Source: Thermococcus sp. M39 (lineage in GTDB: Archaea; Methanobacteriota_B; Thermococci; Thermococcales; Thermococcaceae). From it: 64,000 nt of DNA. The stretch is from assembly GCF_012027325.1 (NCBI RefSeq), contig NZ_SNUG01000008.1, positions 1-64,000 on the forward strand, written 5' to 3'. A program made the translations under genes and the position numbers. Below are positions 21,639 to 30,658 of this stretch, one piece after another (the first letter of the stretch is position 1; every line of letters begins with the position of its first letter). The notes below the pieces were generated by a model. That model ran no database searches. It worked only from the letters and a program-made list of their open reading frames with translations, and was not told the DNA's origin.

Positions 21639-22016
21639 TTATAATGAGTCGATTATCTCCTTGAGCTTCTCCTCCATCGGTCGCATAAGCTCGACAACCT
21701 CTTCACCAGCTATCCTCCAGGCGACGCTTGGAAGTCCAATGCCAATGTAAACCCCATCCTCCCTGACATAGCCGAAAGCTGTGCAAGGCATTAAAGCACC
21801 AATGTTGGGATCAAGCTTAACGAGCTCTGCAACCACTTCACGGTCGCATATGAAAAGCACATGATAGTCCGCAACGATTCCATCTTCCCTCTCCACTATG
21901 CTTACTGGAATTCTCTCCCCCACTATGAGGAAGCCCTCCTCTTCGATTTTCCTTTTAAGCTCTTCCCAGAGCTCGTCCAAATCCCTCTCAAATCTCCGGA
22001 CGTAGTAGAACTTCAT
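21639..22016 (-). CDS. DUF302 protein 3
   Basis: The 125-residue third DUF302 member is more divergent: KFYYVRRFERDLDELWEELK, VLFICDREVVAELVKLDPNI and LMPCTAFGYVREDGVYIGIG. It keeps both Cys but has PCT where the others have PCH. ATG 22016 is used; GTAGGTGATG precedes it. Role unknown, presumably linked to metal or redox stress by context. Confidence 0.8.
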   Translation of the reverse strand: MKFYYVRRFERDLDELWEELKRKIEEEGFLIVGERIPVSIVEREDGIVADYHVLFICDREVVAELVKLDPNIGALMPCTAFGYVREDGVYIGIGLPSVAWRIAGEEVVELMRPMEEKLKEIIDSL

Positions 22017-22096
22017 CAGCATCACCTACGTCTCCACCATTATGCATCTGTAAAAGCTATATTCAACGCCTTGACTTTCCAAAATATTCACCTAAT

Positions 22097-22258
22097 TTGA
22101 ACTCAGGCTCATCCTTTTTATACGTTGTTGGACAAAAATGGGTAAAAGGATACCAAAGCTTCTTCAAAACGCTGGAGAATTATGCAAAAGCATTAAAGCC
22201 GATAAGGGAAAAGGTGAAGGAGAAAATTAATGGAGACGTCAACAGCTCTGGACGCTTT
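22097..22258 (+). other. Short region with a promoter-like element but no clear gene
   Basis: CTTTTTATACG near 22115 looks like a TATA box. An ATG at 22138 opens a 30-codon frame (MGKRIPKLLQNAGELCKSIK), and a longer overlapping frame runs antisense into the DUF998 gene. The nature of this stretch is unclear; a leader peptide, remnant or small RNA is possible. Confidence 0.25.
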
Positions 22259-22810
22259 TTAACATCCCTTAGAGCACCTCAACACCACTATAGTCGTGAA
22301 GACTGCTATTAAGGTTATCTCATAAGTCTCTTCAATAGCCACGGAAGGCCAATCTACAAAAGTCCCGAGCAGAGCCAAGATAAACAGCACTATCGCACTA
22401 TATTTAATGACCCTCTCGCTAGTTCCTAGACCAAAGATTAACATTCCAAGGAAGAACTGGATGAAAAAATACGTGGAAACAAAGACATGCAGCTGTGTTC
22501 CGCTGTGGAAAACACCTATAAGAGCAAGGAATATTGCCGAGATGCTGATATAAGCGCCACCGATTGTTTGAACCTTATTTTTGGCGACCCAAATCAGATA
22601 AATTGAGAATGCCAACACAAAGAGAGAGGTTACTATCAGCCCATAATTGTATATCCAAGGTGAAGAAGCTTCTGCGGGATCTCCCAAATCACTCAGAGCA
22701 TTATGAAACATGCTGAACCAAGGGTTTCTGCTTATGCTCCAAGCTACGAAGAGCCAGTAAACTATAATTCCCACAATTCCTGCAAAGCGGAACTTCTCAA
22801 GTGTTTTCAT
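22259..22810 (-). CDS. DUF998 multi-pass membrane protein
   Basis: The 183-residue protein has six hydrophobic segments and the DUF998 signature NPWFSMFHNALSDLGDP near its first loop, followed by HSGTQLHVFVSTYFF. Function unknown. ATG 22810 is used. CCCCATATGGGG, a perfect 12-bp palindrome at 22817-22828, lies just upstream of the start and overlaps the ribosome site. Confidence 0.8.
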   Translation of the reverse strand: MKTLEKFRFAGIVGIIVYWLFVAWSISRNPWFSMFHNALSDLGDPAEASSPWIYNYGLIVTSLFVLAFSIYLIWVAKNKVQTIGGAYISISAIFLALIGVFHSGTQLHVFVSTYFFIQFFLGMLIFGLGTSERVIKYSAIVLFILALLGTFVDWPSVAIEETYEITLIAVFTTIVVLRCSKGC

Positions 22811-22878
22811 AACAACCCCCATATGGGGTAGAGTCATCATAATAATTTATGTTTTTGGACAGAAATGGTAAATAAAAA

Positions 22879-24009
22879 TCAGAGAAGCGCGAGGATAGTC
22901 CCTTTAATGTTCTTGCGTGCTTTCTCTTTTAACTCCTCCAAGTGCTCAGTTAGAGCTTCCCCAATGCCGTGAATAAACAGACTTAAAGCTTCTTTCCTGT
23001 CAAGTCCCCGTGAGCGGAGGTAGAAGAGAGCATCCTCGTCGAACTGGTGAACTGCTGAAGAGTGAGACGCTTCCTCGATTTCACTCGTATCGACTTCAAG
23101 CATCGGTACGCTCACTCCAAGGGAACCTTCATCCATTATAGTTACCTGCGAGATCACCCTGCTCGATGCATTTCTCGCACTCTCGAAGACCTTTGCTATT
23201 CCTCTGTGGACAGTCCAACCTTTCTGATAGGAGAAGCCGTGGATTTTGGTCTCACTTTTGCTCTTTTCGCTATACTGAAGAACGTTAGTGAGGTAGTCAA
23301 CGGCTGAGCCTATCCCTATGGGCATTCCTCTCAAGATAAGCTCGGTTTCCCTACCTTCAAGCGAGTAGTCTTCACGGTGATGGCTCATTTCTCCACCTTT
23401 AACGAGTGTAAAGGCCTTAACCCTAGTGTTGTCGCCAAGCGACGCTCTCATGAGATAGTAGGATAATGCGGAATGTCTTCCAATGGTCAGAATTTCGAGG
23501 TCAGAGTTTTTAGCCTTAAGCTCTATTACAAGGGATTTAGTCCCTTTTTCACTCAAATCATAGATGACTATCGGCGCCTTAACGTTCTCTGCCTCGATTG
23601 AGACGTGATGGCTAATGAAACCCTTCTCCGAGAGATGCGAGACTATGACAAGAGGCTCCTTTAAGTCCTCCACTATCCTGAGCTTGTAAGCTTTTTTGAG
23701 AGTGTAGAAGTGGAAGCCGAGGATTCTCGACTCCTCTGGACTTGAGAGGCCGAGCGTTCCTTCTTCAAGCACAATGCCCTTTGGAAGGTTGAAGCTTGCC
23801 TCACTTCCTGAGAGAAGGACGTGCGCCTTAATCTTTACTTCTCCGGCCTTTGCCTCCGTCGGAAGCCTAAGTGGTGAGTTCTCCTCGAAGAGCTTCCACT
23901 TGGTGTAGCTCTTTATGGTTGGACTGTCTCCGTACTTCTGATACTCAAGCTTTTTCAGCTTTTCAAAGCGCTTGTCAAAGGGCTTGTCAGAGAGCTCGAT
24001 AGAGCGCAT
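22879..24009 (-). CDS. sufD: SufD-like Fe-S assembly protein
   Basis: The 376-residue protein is the second SufB/D-type scaffold subunit: beta-helix core and the C-terminal family end SHSSAVHQFDEDALFYLRSRG followed by EALSLFIHGIGEAL. With SufB and SufC it forms the SufBCD complex that builds Fe-S clusters using ATP. Its start overlaps the sufB stop. It is the last gene of the sufCBD operon. Confidence 0.9.
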   Translation of the reverse strand: MRSIELSDKPFDKRFEKLKKLEYQKYGDSPTIKSYTKWKLFEENSPLRLPTEAKAGEVKIKAHVLLSGSEASFNLPKGIVLEEGTLGLSSPEESRILGFHFYTLKKAYKLRIVEDLKEPLVIVSHLSEKGFISHHVSIEAENVKAPIVIYDLSEKGTKSLVIELKAKNSDLEILTIGRHSALSYYLMRASLGDNTRVKAFTLVKGGEMSHHREDYSLEGRETELILRGMPIGIGSAVDYLTNVLQYSEKSKSETKIHGFSYQKGWTVHRGIAKVFESARNASSRVISQVTIMDEGSLGVSVPMLEVDTSEIEEASHSSAVHQFDEDALFYLRSRGLDRKEALSLFIHGIGEALTEHLEELKEKARKNIKGTILALL

Positions 24010-25433
24010 CAGCCAACACCCCCCACTTCGCTGAACTCCAGCTCTATGACCCTCTTGAGCACCTCTACATACTCGAAGGGTAAGCCCTCGAGAATTTCGC
24101 TGATAAAACCAAGCACTATGAGACTCTTTGCTTCTTCTTCCCTTATGCCCCTCGTGTTCATGTAGAAGAGCTTGTCCTCGCCGAGCTTTCCAGTTGTTGC
24201 CTCATGGATTATACTCGCTGTGGGTTCATCGTTCTGATTGTGAGGATAGGTGTAGGCCTTGCTCTTCTTGTCGAGGATGAGTGAATCACAGGAAACCGTG
24301 GCGGTCGAGTTCCTGGCGCCCTTAATGATCCTCACCAGACCGCGGTAGATGTTTATTCCACCGTTGGCGCTTATGCTCTTCGAGACTATCTTGGAGCTGG
24401 TGTTTGGAGCTAAATGTATTGTCTTTGCTCCAGTATCCTTAAGGAACGGCCCATTGCTGAGGGAGACGACATACTGGGCTGTTCTGGCACCTTCTCCTTT
24501 GAGGATGCTCGAGGGGTAGGTGTAGGTTATTTTACTCCCTATGCTACCCTCAATCCACTCTACGTAGGCGTTCTCCTCGATAACAGCCCGCTTGTTGTTG
24601 AAGTTTATTACATTGCGGCTCCAGTTCTGTATCGTGGTGAACTTGACGGTGGCATTTTTGTGGGCGTAAATCTCAACCATACCATCGTGGAAGGAGAAGC
24701 CCTTGTACATTGGAGCTGAACAGCCCTCTATAAAGTGTATGTAGCTCCCCTCGTCCGCAACCAAAAGCGTGTGCTCGAATTGTCCCTCCAATGCAGAGCC
24801 TATAACGAAGAAAGCCTCAACGGGGAAGGGAATTCTCACTCCCTTGGGCACATAAACAAAGACGCCACCGCTCCAGAGGGCGTGATGTAAAGCAGAAAAC
24901 TTGTGCTCTCCAGCTGGAAAGACTCTGCCGAAGTACTTCTTCACTAAATCCGGGTATCTCTTTACTGCCTCCTCCATTGGAATCATGATTATGCCCTTCT
25001 TCTCGAACTCCTCCTTGAGCTTCGAATAGACGCTCTCGCTGTCGAATACAGCAGTTAAGCCTGAGAGGAACTTCTTCTCAATCTCTGGAATGTTAAGTCT
25101 TTCGAATGTTCTCCTGATGTTCTCTGGCAAATCATCCCAGTTCCTAACCTCGTTCCCTATCTCGGGCTTTGAATAGAGGACTAAGCTCTCTAAATCGAGC
25201 TCCTCAACGCCGACAACCCATCTAGGCATCGGCAGCTTGTAGAAGAGCTCTAAAGCCTTGAGCCTGTGCCTGAGCATCCACTCCGGCTCGCCTTTTATCC
25301 TCGAGAGCTCCTCAACCATGTCTTTTGTCAGCTCTCCCTTGAGCTCTATCTCTTTTGGATAGGGCACTGCTGTGCCGAGTATCTCCTCGAGTGAACCAGC
25401 CTTGAGGATTTCTTGAAGTTTAGACTGCTCCAT
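24009..25433 (-). CDS. sufB: SufB Fe-S cluster scaffold
   Basis: The 474-residue protein shows SufB features: FFVIGSALEGQFEHTLLVAD, EGCSAPMYKGFSFHDGMVEI and the C-terminal NQNDEPTASIIHEATTGKLG. The last contains the conserved E-A-T region involved in cluster assembly. I use ATG 25433, preceded by GGTGGAGG and overlapping the sufC end by 14 bases. It is the main scaffold subunit of SufBCD. Confidence 0.95.
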   Translation of the reverse strand: MEQSKLQEILKAGSLEEILGTAVPYPKEIELKGELTKDMVEELSRIKGEPEWMLRHRLKALELFYKLPMPRWVVGVEELDLESLVLYSKPEIGNEVRNWDDLPENIRRTFERLNIPEIEKKFLSGLTAVFDSESVYSKLKEEFEKKGIIMIPMEEAVKRYPDLVKKYFGRVFPAGEHKFSALHHALWSGGVFVYVPKGVRIPFPVEAFFVIGSALEGQFEHTLLVADEGSYIHFIEGCSAPMYKGFSFHDGMVEIYAHKNATVKFTTIQNWSRNVINFNNKRAVIEENAYVEWIEGSIGSKITYTYPSSILKGEGARTAQYVVSLSNGPFLKDTGAKTIHLAPNTSSKIVSKSISANGGINIYRGLVRIIKGARNSTATVSCDSLILDKKSKAYTYPHNQNDEPTASIIHEATTGKLGEDKLFYMNTRGIREEEAKSLIVLGFISEILEGLPFEYVEVLKRVIELEFSEVGGVG

Positions 25434-26154
25434 ACTCCTCCACCGCCGCGAAGCCCTTCTCCTCAATCACTTTTACGAGCTCAATGCCGCCAGAAGCCAC
25501 GAGCTTGCCGTCCTTGAGAACGTGAACTCTCTGGGCGTTGAGGTATTCTAGAATCCTGCCATAGTGAGTTATGAGCAGAATTGAAGTTCCTTCTCTGTGG
25601 AGCCTGTCAATTATGCCTGCTATAACCTTGAGCGAATCAACATCAACACCGCTGTCAGGCTCGTCAAGGATTAAGAGCTTAGGCTTCACGAGGTAAGCTT
25701 GAAGCATTTCAAGCTTCTTCCTCTCTCCACCAGAGAAGCCAACGTTAAGCTCCCTTGACAGTACTGAGCTGTCTAAGCCAAGCTCATCAACAGCATTGAA
25801 AATTATCTCATACGCCTCAACCTCATCTATGCCTCTCAGATTCTTCAGCATCCTCTGGAGGAACTGGATAACTTTAACACCCTCGACCTCTACCGGATGC
25901 TGGAAGCTGAGAAATATCCCCTTCTTTGCTCTCTCCTCTGGCTTCATCTCAGTTATATCCTCGCCTTCAAAGAGTATTCTACCTTTCACAACCTTGTATC
26001 TTGGATGGCCCGCTATAGTTAAAGCCAGCGTTGATTTTCCGCTTCCATTAGGTCCCATGACGACGTGAAGCTCGCCCTCACCAATGCTAAGCGTAATCCC
26101 TCTAAGTATTTCCTTATCCATAACTTTGACGTGTAAATCTTCCACTTTCATCAT
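25420..26154 (-). CDS. sufC: SufC ATPase of the Fe-S assembly complex
   Basis: The 244-residue ABC-type ATPase has Walker A GPNGSGKSTLA, the Q-loop FLSFQHPVEVEGV, signature VGFSGGERKKLEML and Walker B LLILDEPDSGVDVD. SGGE with KK downstream and DEPDSGVDVD are typical of SufC. It is cytoplasmic and drives SufBCD. Several ATGs lie close together (26151, 26154, 26160). I chose 26154, five bases after GGTGA. Its promoter has a TATA box (TTTTAAAAG) and a 17-bp dyad shared with the thiF promoter. Confidence 0.95.
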   Translation of the reverse strand: MMKVEDLHVKVMDKEILRGITLSIGEGELHVVMGPNGSGKSTLALTIAGHPRYKVVKGRILFEGEDITEMKPEERAKKGIFLSFQHPVEVEGVKVIQFLQRMLKNLRGIDEVEAYEIIFNAVDELGLDSSVLSRELNVGFSGGERKKLEMLQAYLVKPKLLILDEPDSGVDVDSLKVIAGIIDRLHREGTSILLITHYGRILEYLNAQRVHVLKDGKLVASGGIELVKVIEEKGFAAVEEYGAV

Positions 26155-26216
26155 GTTCATCACCGTCCTCTATATACACGAAATTGGGTAGAAAAGTTCA
26201 CTTTTAAAACCTTTCT

Positions 26217-26233
26217 TCACAAATATGTGTAAT
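26217..26233 (-). promoter_or_regulatory. Dyad operator upstream of sufCBD
   Basis: TCACAAATATGTGTAAT, centred on CACAAATATGTG, differs by one base from the site before thiF (28415-28431). It lies directly upstream of the BRE/TATA of the suf operon, where an activator or repressor could act. Confidence 0.6.
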
Positions 26234-26308
26234 GAAAATGCAGAAATTAGTGGAGTCAAGTAAAGAAACCGAAAAGAGAAGAGTTAGTGGGAGTCTGTTA
26301 ACACTTCC

Positions 26309-27406
26309 TTAGAGGTTTGAGCTGTCCATTTTTTCCAGCTCTTCAAGTATCCTCTGGAACTCCTCAGCCTTCCCTTGCGTTACAACCCTCTCAGGTCTGA
26401 AGGGGCAGTCGCAGTAGGGATATTCCAAAAAAGCTTGATACGTCCCGATTTCCCTCGCTATCTTAACTATCTCCTCCTTGTCCATTCCCAAAAGCGGTCT
26501 GTGTATTGGAAAGCGAACACTCATGGTCTCAAAGTAAAGGTTAGCCAACGTCTGCGAAGCCACTTGGCCAAGAGAATCACCAGTCACAATACCCAATGCA
26601 CCTTTTTCTTTCGCTATCTCCGCTGCTCTCCTCAGCATTGCTATCTTACACACGACACACGTCCATTCTCTCATATTGAGTCTGTTTAATGCCACAACAT
26701 ATGGCTTCAAAACTTCAAAGTGGTTCTCCACGATGAGCTCAATGTCCCTTGGAGAGTAATCATTGAGTATTTCAACGGTCTTCTCAACAACTTTCCTCGC
26801 ATTTTTTCCTTGGTCGAAGTGAACCGCTATAATCTCTGCTCCCCTTTTCATCATAAGAAATGCTGCCACTGGAGAATCAATGCCGCCGCTTAAAAGGGCA
26901 ACAACTTTTCCTTGAGTGCTTACAGGAAGGCCACCAACACCTTTGATCTTTTCAAAGAAAACGTAGGCCTTCTTCTTTATAATTTCAATGCCTATTGTGA
27001 GCTCTGGATTTTCCAGATCAACTTTCCAGCCGAATTCTCTAACAATGAATGCACCGATTTCTCTGTTGACTTCAACAGAAGTCTTTAGGAAAGTCTTATC
27101 TAATCGCTGGGTTTCCACTTTGAAGCTTTTTGGATTCAGACCTTTCAAGGCTTCTCTTAAATAGTTTGGCACTTCCTCGTAGCTCATCTCCCTCGCTGGT
27201 GAAACCGAAACAACACCCGGAACTTTTGCAATGATTTTAGCCGCTTCATCGGGTGCATCAACCAAAATCCTTCCTCGAATTAGCTCTGCTTTTGCTTCAA
27301 TCCCCTTTCTCCTTAAAGCAGCCAAGATATTCTCCAAGAGCTTCCTTTCAAATTCTCTCCTTCTCCCCCTCTTTACTGCTATCTCACCATAACGAACTAG
27401 TATCAT
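26309..27406 (-). CDS. thiI: tRNA sulfurtransferase ThiI
   Basis: The 365-residue protein has an N-terminal ferredoxin-like/THUMP region (GRILVDAPDEAAKIIAKVPG) and a PP-loop ATPase domain (VVALLSGGIDSPVAAFLMMK, about 170). It adenylates and thiolates U8 of tRNA (4-thiouridine) and can serve thiamine thiazole synthesis. The rhodanese domain of E. coli ThiI is absent, as usual in archaea. Cys pairs CVVC and CDCPF are visible and could take part in sulfur transfer. ATG 27406 overlaps the end of the upstream E1-like gene, indicating one operon. Confidence 0.9.
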   Translation of the reverse strand: MILVRYGEIAVKRGRRREFERKLLENILAALRRKGIEAKAELIRGRILVDAPDEAAKIIAKVPGVVSVSPAREMSYEEVPNYLREALKGLNPKSFKVETQRLDKTFLKTSVEVNREIGAFIVREFGWKVDLENPELTIGIEIIKKKAYVFFEKIKGVGGLPVSTQGKVVALLSGGIDSPVAAFLMMKRGAEIIAVHFDQGKNARKVVEKTVEILNDYSPRDIELIVENHFEVLKPYVVALNRLNMREWTCVVCKIAMLRRAAEIAKEKGALGIVTGDSLGQVASQTLANLYFETMSVRFPIHRPLLGMDKEEIVKIAREIGTYQAFLEYPYCDCPFRPERVVTQGKAEEFQRILEELEKMDSSNL

Positions 27407-27407
27407 C

Positions 27408-28367
27408 TCAACCACCTAAATAGCGTGCAAAGAAGTTTTTAGCTTCTTTTTCATCTTCTGCTCCTCTAACTACCATCCTTCCGCTCTTAAAGATTAGGAT
27501 TTCGGCATAGTCATCCTCAAACTGGATGAACTGCGAAGTCTTGAGGTATTCTTTACCCAGAGCTTCAAGCCTCTTAGCCAGCTCATCAAGGTTTACAGAC
27601 ATCTTCTCAGGTGGGGTTACTTGGATTGAGCCGTCGCACATCCTCTCAATTCTCATCTGCTTTTCCAAGAACGTGAAGTTGTGCCTAACGCAGGCTTCAC
27701 AGTCATCTCTTCTTGGGATCTCTATCTTCTCAAAATCCAAGGTCTTTGTATCAAAGAATATCATCTCGCTTTTCACTTCTTCTCCCAAGAGAATTTTCAC
27801 AGCTAGAGCAACGGCTAGTGAAGCAGCCAGAGGAGGAACATAGCTCATTATTCCGGCAACGGCACAAGTGGGCATAGGCTTTGATGGCAATTTAGGCATC
27901 AGACAGCGGAAGCAGGCAGTCTTCCCCGGGATTATTGGCATTATATTGCCATAAGTGCTTAAGACTCCAACATAAATCCACGGTTTGCCGTTCTTAACGC
28001 AGTAGTCGTTTATGACTTGGCGCGTGTAGATGTTGTCTGTTCCGTCAATAATCAAGTCAGCTTCATCCAAGAGGCTTACAGTTGATGGATTTAAGTCCTC
28101 AAAATAACCCTTAACGCCGAATTTTTCCTTTAGAACTTCAACCTTTGGTTTTTCCACATCTTCTTCGTCATAGATAGTTCTCGGTAGGTCATTGTAATCC
28201 ACAAAGTCCCTATCAACGACTATAATCTCACCAACGCCCACTTTTTTCAGAAAATAAACCTCCCAGCTCCCAAGAGCACCAGCACCTACTACTGCAACTT
28301 TAGATTTCATGAGCTTCTTTTGACCTTCTAAACCGATGATTGGGAAGTGCCTCGAAAATATCTCCAT
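27408..28367 (-). CDS. ThiF/MoeB-type E1-like adenylyltransferase with an added C-terminal domain
   Basis: The 319-residue protein binds ATP through VAVVGAGALGSWEVYFLKKV and has the family motifs DLPRTIYDEEDV, IDGTDNIYTRQVINDYC, a zinc-type pair (CFRCLMP and DDCEAC) and MPTCAVAGIM with the likely catalytic Cys. It adenylates the C-terminal glycine of ubiquitin-like sulfur carriers (ThiS, MoaD, SAMP). The last 70 residues (VTPPEKMSVNLDELAKRLEA ... KSGRMVVRGAEDEKEA) are an extra domain homologous to the stand-alone protein at 39096-39371. It lies upstream of thiI in the same operon, so it probably feeds sulfur transfer. Confidence 0.85.
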   Translation of the reverse strand: MEIFSRHFPIIGLEGQKKLMKSKVAVVGAGALGSWEVYFLKKVGVGEIIVVDRDFVDYNDLPRTIYDEEDVEKPKVEVLKEKFGVKGYFEDLNPSTVSLLDEADLIIDGTDNIYTRQVINDYCVKNGKPWIYVGVLSTYGNIMPIIPGKTACFRCLMPKLPSKPMPTCAVAGIMSYVPPLAASLAVALAVKILLGEEVKSEMIFFDTKTLDFEKIEIPRRDDCEACVRHNFTFLEKQMRIERMCDGSIQVTPPEKMSVNLDELAKRLEALGKEYLKTSQFIQFEDDYAEILIFKSGRMVVRGAEDEKEAKNFFARYLGG

Positions 28368-28414
28368 TCTTATCACCTGAACTCCACTCGTTTCTTTTAT
28401 TTATGAAGTTATCC

Positions 28415-28431
28415 TCACAAATTTGTGTAAT
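28415..28431 (-). promoter_or_regulatory. Dyad operator upstream of the thiF-thiI operon
   Basis: TCACAAATTTGTGTAAT contains the perfect palindrome CACAAATTTGTG and matches the suf site at 16 of 17 bases. It lies immediately upstream of the TATA box (ATAAATAAAAG), 48 nt before the start codon. Confidence 0.6.
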
Positions 28432-28567
28432 TAACTTAGATCTTAGATTCCACATTTTGGCAACTTTTATTTGAGTCAGCTTTTCAATTTATTAAAATAG
28501 GAATACTGTAATTTAGTCCATGCACAACTCATATAATCTATAAGATTAACCAAAAGAAAAGAAAAAT

Positions 28568-29092
28568 TCAGCCTCCCACTTGAAGGAGAAGATTTGGAAG
28601 CTGCGGCTGTCTTTGGCCGAGCTCCTGGTCAAGCATGAAAAGCACTTGCGGACTGTCCTTTGCAAACTTGAGCTTATCAACAATCTTCTTGACGTTAGCC
28701 TCTTCTTCAACCTGTTCGTTTATGAACCACTCAAGGAATGCCCTCGTTGAGTAGTCCTTTTCCTCCTCTGCTAAAGCTGCTAACTCGTTTATGCACTTAC
28801 TTATGAACTGCTCATGCTTGTATGCGGCCTCAAATGCTGCCAGCGGAGACTCCCACTCTTTTGGTGGCTGCTCTATTGCTTTCAGCTCTACCCTACCATT
28901 TCTGTCATAGATGTAGTTGTAGAATCTGAGTGCATGTCCGAGCTCTTCCTCAGCTTGCGCTTTCATCCAGTTAGCGAAGCCTTCTAAGTTAAGATCCTCA
29001 AAATAGGCTGCCATTGCAAAGTATAGGTATGCAGAATACAACTCCCTATTGAGCTGCTCATTTAGAGCTTTAAGCATTCTTTCGCTCAGCAT
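28568..29092 (-). CDS. Non-haem ferritin
   Basis: The 174-residue four-helix protein has ferroxidase ligands visible in [18 protein letters not shown] (Glu), [14 protein letters not shown] (ExxH), [14 protein letters not shown] (Glu) and [10 protein letters not shown] (Gln/Glu). It forms an iron-storing 24-mer like other archaeal ferritins. ATG 29092 is used, GGTGATG lying upstream. The C-terminus ([16 protein letters not shown]) is typical of Thermococcales ferritins. Confidence 0.95.
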   Translation of the reverse strand: MLSERMLKALNEQLNRELYSAYLYFAMAAYFEDLNLEGFANWMKAQAEEELGHALRFYNYIYDRNGRVELKAIEQPPKEWESPLAAFEAAYKHEQFISKCINELAALAEEEKDYSTRAFLEWFINEQVEEEANVKKIVDKLKFAKDSPQVLFMLDQELGQRQPQLPNLLLQVGG

Positions 29093-29226
29093 TTTCATCA
29101 CCATCTATAACTAAAATGCACCAAGTATTTAACATTATCCTCAACCAAGAAACAATATTGTTAATAGGAAGCTGTTAAGCATCAGTAAGAGTCTAATTTA
29201 TAAGCCAAAGCACCCAAAACAATAAC

Positions 29227-29889
29227 ATGCATGAAATTGAAATCAACGGCAGAAAAATTAAATACGAGCTCATTTTGCGGCCTGTTCGCTATGTGAGAAT
29301 TTATGTTCAGCCGGAGGGATACCTGCGGATAGTTTCTCCAACTCGGAATGTAAAGCCCATTCTAAAATCAAAGGAACAATGGATTTTAAAAAATCTTGAA
29401 AAAGTTGAGAAGGGTAAAATATTAGCATCTCGGGGATTTCCTCTTTTTGGAAAATTTTATGAAGTCTGGAGCTGCCCAAGAACTAAGATTTTTACTGATG
29501 TCATTTGTGTTTCAAACCTTGAAAGTCTGAAAAGAATTATCAAGAAGGAGCTTAAGAAAAAGGTCGAGGAAATAATTGGGAAAAGGGCAGAGCAGATTGG
29601 AAAGAGACCAAATAAAGTGTTTATTAGAGTCCAGCGAAATAAATGGGGTAGCTGTTCATCAAAAGGAAACCTAAGCTTGAACATAACACTTGCAGCCCTT
29701 CCAGAAGATCTTTTGGATTACGTCATAACCCATGAGCTTGCCCATCTAGTGGAGCTGAACCACTCCAAACGCTTCTGGAAGCTTGTAGCAAAAGCTCACC
29801 CCGATTATAAGAAGAAGAGGGAGGAGTTAAAGCTGTGGTGGGTAATCGTTAATAATAACGAGCTGTGGAAAAAGATTTTGGGTGAGTAA
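29227..29889 (+). CDS. YgjP-like zinc metallopeptidase (DUF45/M48 type)
   Basis: The 220-residue protein has the zinc site HELAHLVELNHSKRFW (HExxH plus a third His) and the preceding family motif QRNKWGSCSSKGNLSLN. YgjP/WSS1-type proteins are putative metalloproteases of unknown substrate. The start is ATG 29227. Its stop lies just before the start of the next gene, with which it shares GGGTGAG as ribosome site, so the two form an operon. Confidence 0.9.
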   Translation: MHEIEINGRKIKYELILRPVRYVRIYVQPEGYLRIVSPTRNVKPILKSKEQWILKNLEKVEKGKILASRGFPLFGKFYEVWSCPRTKIFTDVICVSNLESLKRIIKKELKKKVEEIIGKRAEQIGKRPNKVFIRVQRNKWGSCSSKGNLSLNITLAALPEDLLDYVITHELAHLVELNHSKRFWKLVAKAHPDYKKKREELKLWWVIVNNNELWKKILGE

Positions 29890-29890
29890 A

Positions 29891-30646
29891 ATGAGGGTAA
29901 TAATCCTGGGCTCTGGCTCATATAGTGGTACTCCCAAACCTCTATGCAACTGTGAAAACTGTGTTAGAGCAAGGAAATATCCTCAATACAAAAGGACCAG
30001 ATTTTCAGTCTTCATTCCAGAGATAAAAGCGTTGATCGATCCCTCACCAGATTTGCACTATCACCTAGAGCATTTGAATATGGAAGTGAAGAAGGTTTTC
30101 ATAACTCATGCCCACTTTGATCACATAGCTGGGCTTCCAGAACTGCAGATTTTCAAGGGGGTCAAGTTTTACTCCCATGAATACGCAGTAAACGTTGCAA
30201 AGCATCTGCAAGAGCTTTTCTTAGGTGAGAGAGACTGGAAGTACATACCCTTAGAATTCAACCGCTGGTATGACTTTGGATTCAACGTTTATCATTTCCC
30301 AACAGTGCACCACCCAATAGAGGTTGCTGGGGGATTTGTTATTGAAATTGGAAAGAAAAGGATTGCAATTACCGGAGACACAGGGCCAGAGATTCTAAGC
30401 GATGAGAATGCCATAGAAGTCATGAAAGGAGCGGATTTGCTCATAGCAGAGATGACCCATAAGCAATCAATTCCCAAGACACACTTGGGTGTTGAAGATG
30501 CAATAAAGCTGGCCCAAAAAGTTGAGGCTAAGAAGACAGTTTTTGCCCACATAAGCCACAGCAATTACACTCAAGAGAAGCTTGAAGATATGGTTAGAGA
30601 TAATGGCTACATAATTGCAAGGGACTTTATGTATGTGGAGATTTAA
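29891..30646 (+). CDS. Metallo-beta-lactamase-fold hydrolase, PhnP-like
   Basis: The 251-residue protein begins RVIILGSGSYSGTPKPLCNC with a CNCENC zinc-type motif as in PhnP, then shows the di-metal site ITHAHFDHIAGLPEL (HxHxDH), PTVHH, ITGDTGPE and the last His in FAHISHSN. PhnP-type enzymes are cyclic phosphodiesterases; the precise substrate is not known here. ATG 29891 fits GGGTGAG better than the GTG at 29882. Confidence 0.85.
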   Translation: MRVIILGSGSYSGTPKPLCNCENCVRARKYPQYKRTRFSVFIPEIKALIDPSPDLHYHLEHLNMEVKKVFITHAHFDHIAGLPELQIFKGVKFYSHEYAVNVAKHLQELFLGERDWKYIPLEFNRWYDFGFNVYHFPTVHHPIEVAGGFVIEIGKKRIAITGDTGPEILSDENAIEVMKGADLLIAEMTHKQSIPKTHLGVEDAIKLAQKVEAKKTVFAHISHSNYTQEKLEDMVRDNGYIIARDFMYVEI

Positions 30647-30658
30647 GAGGAGAAAAAA

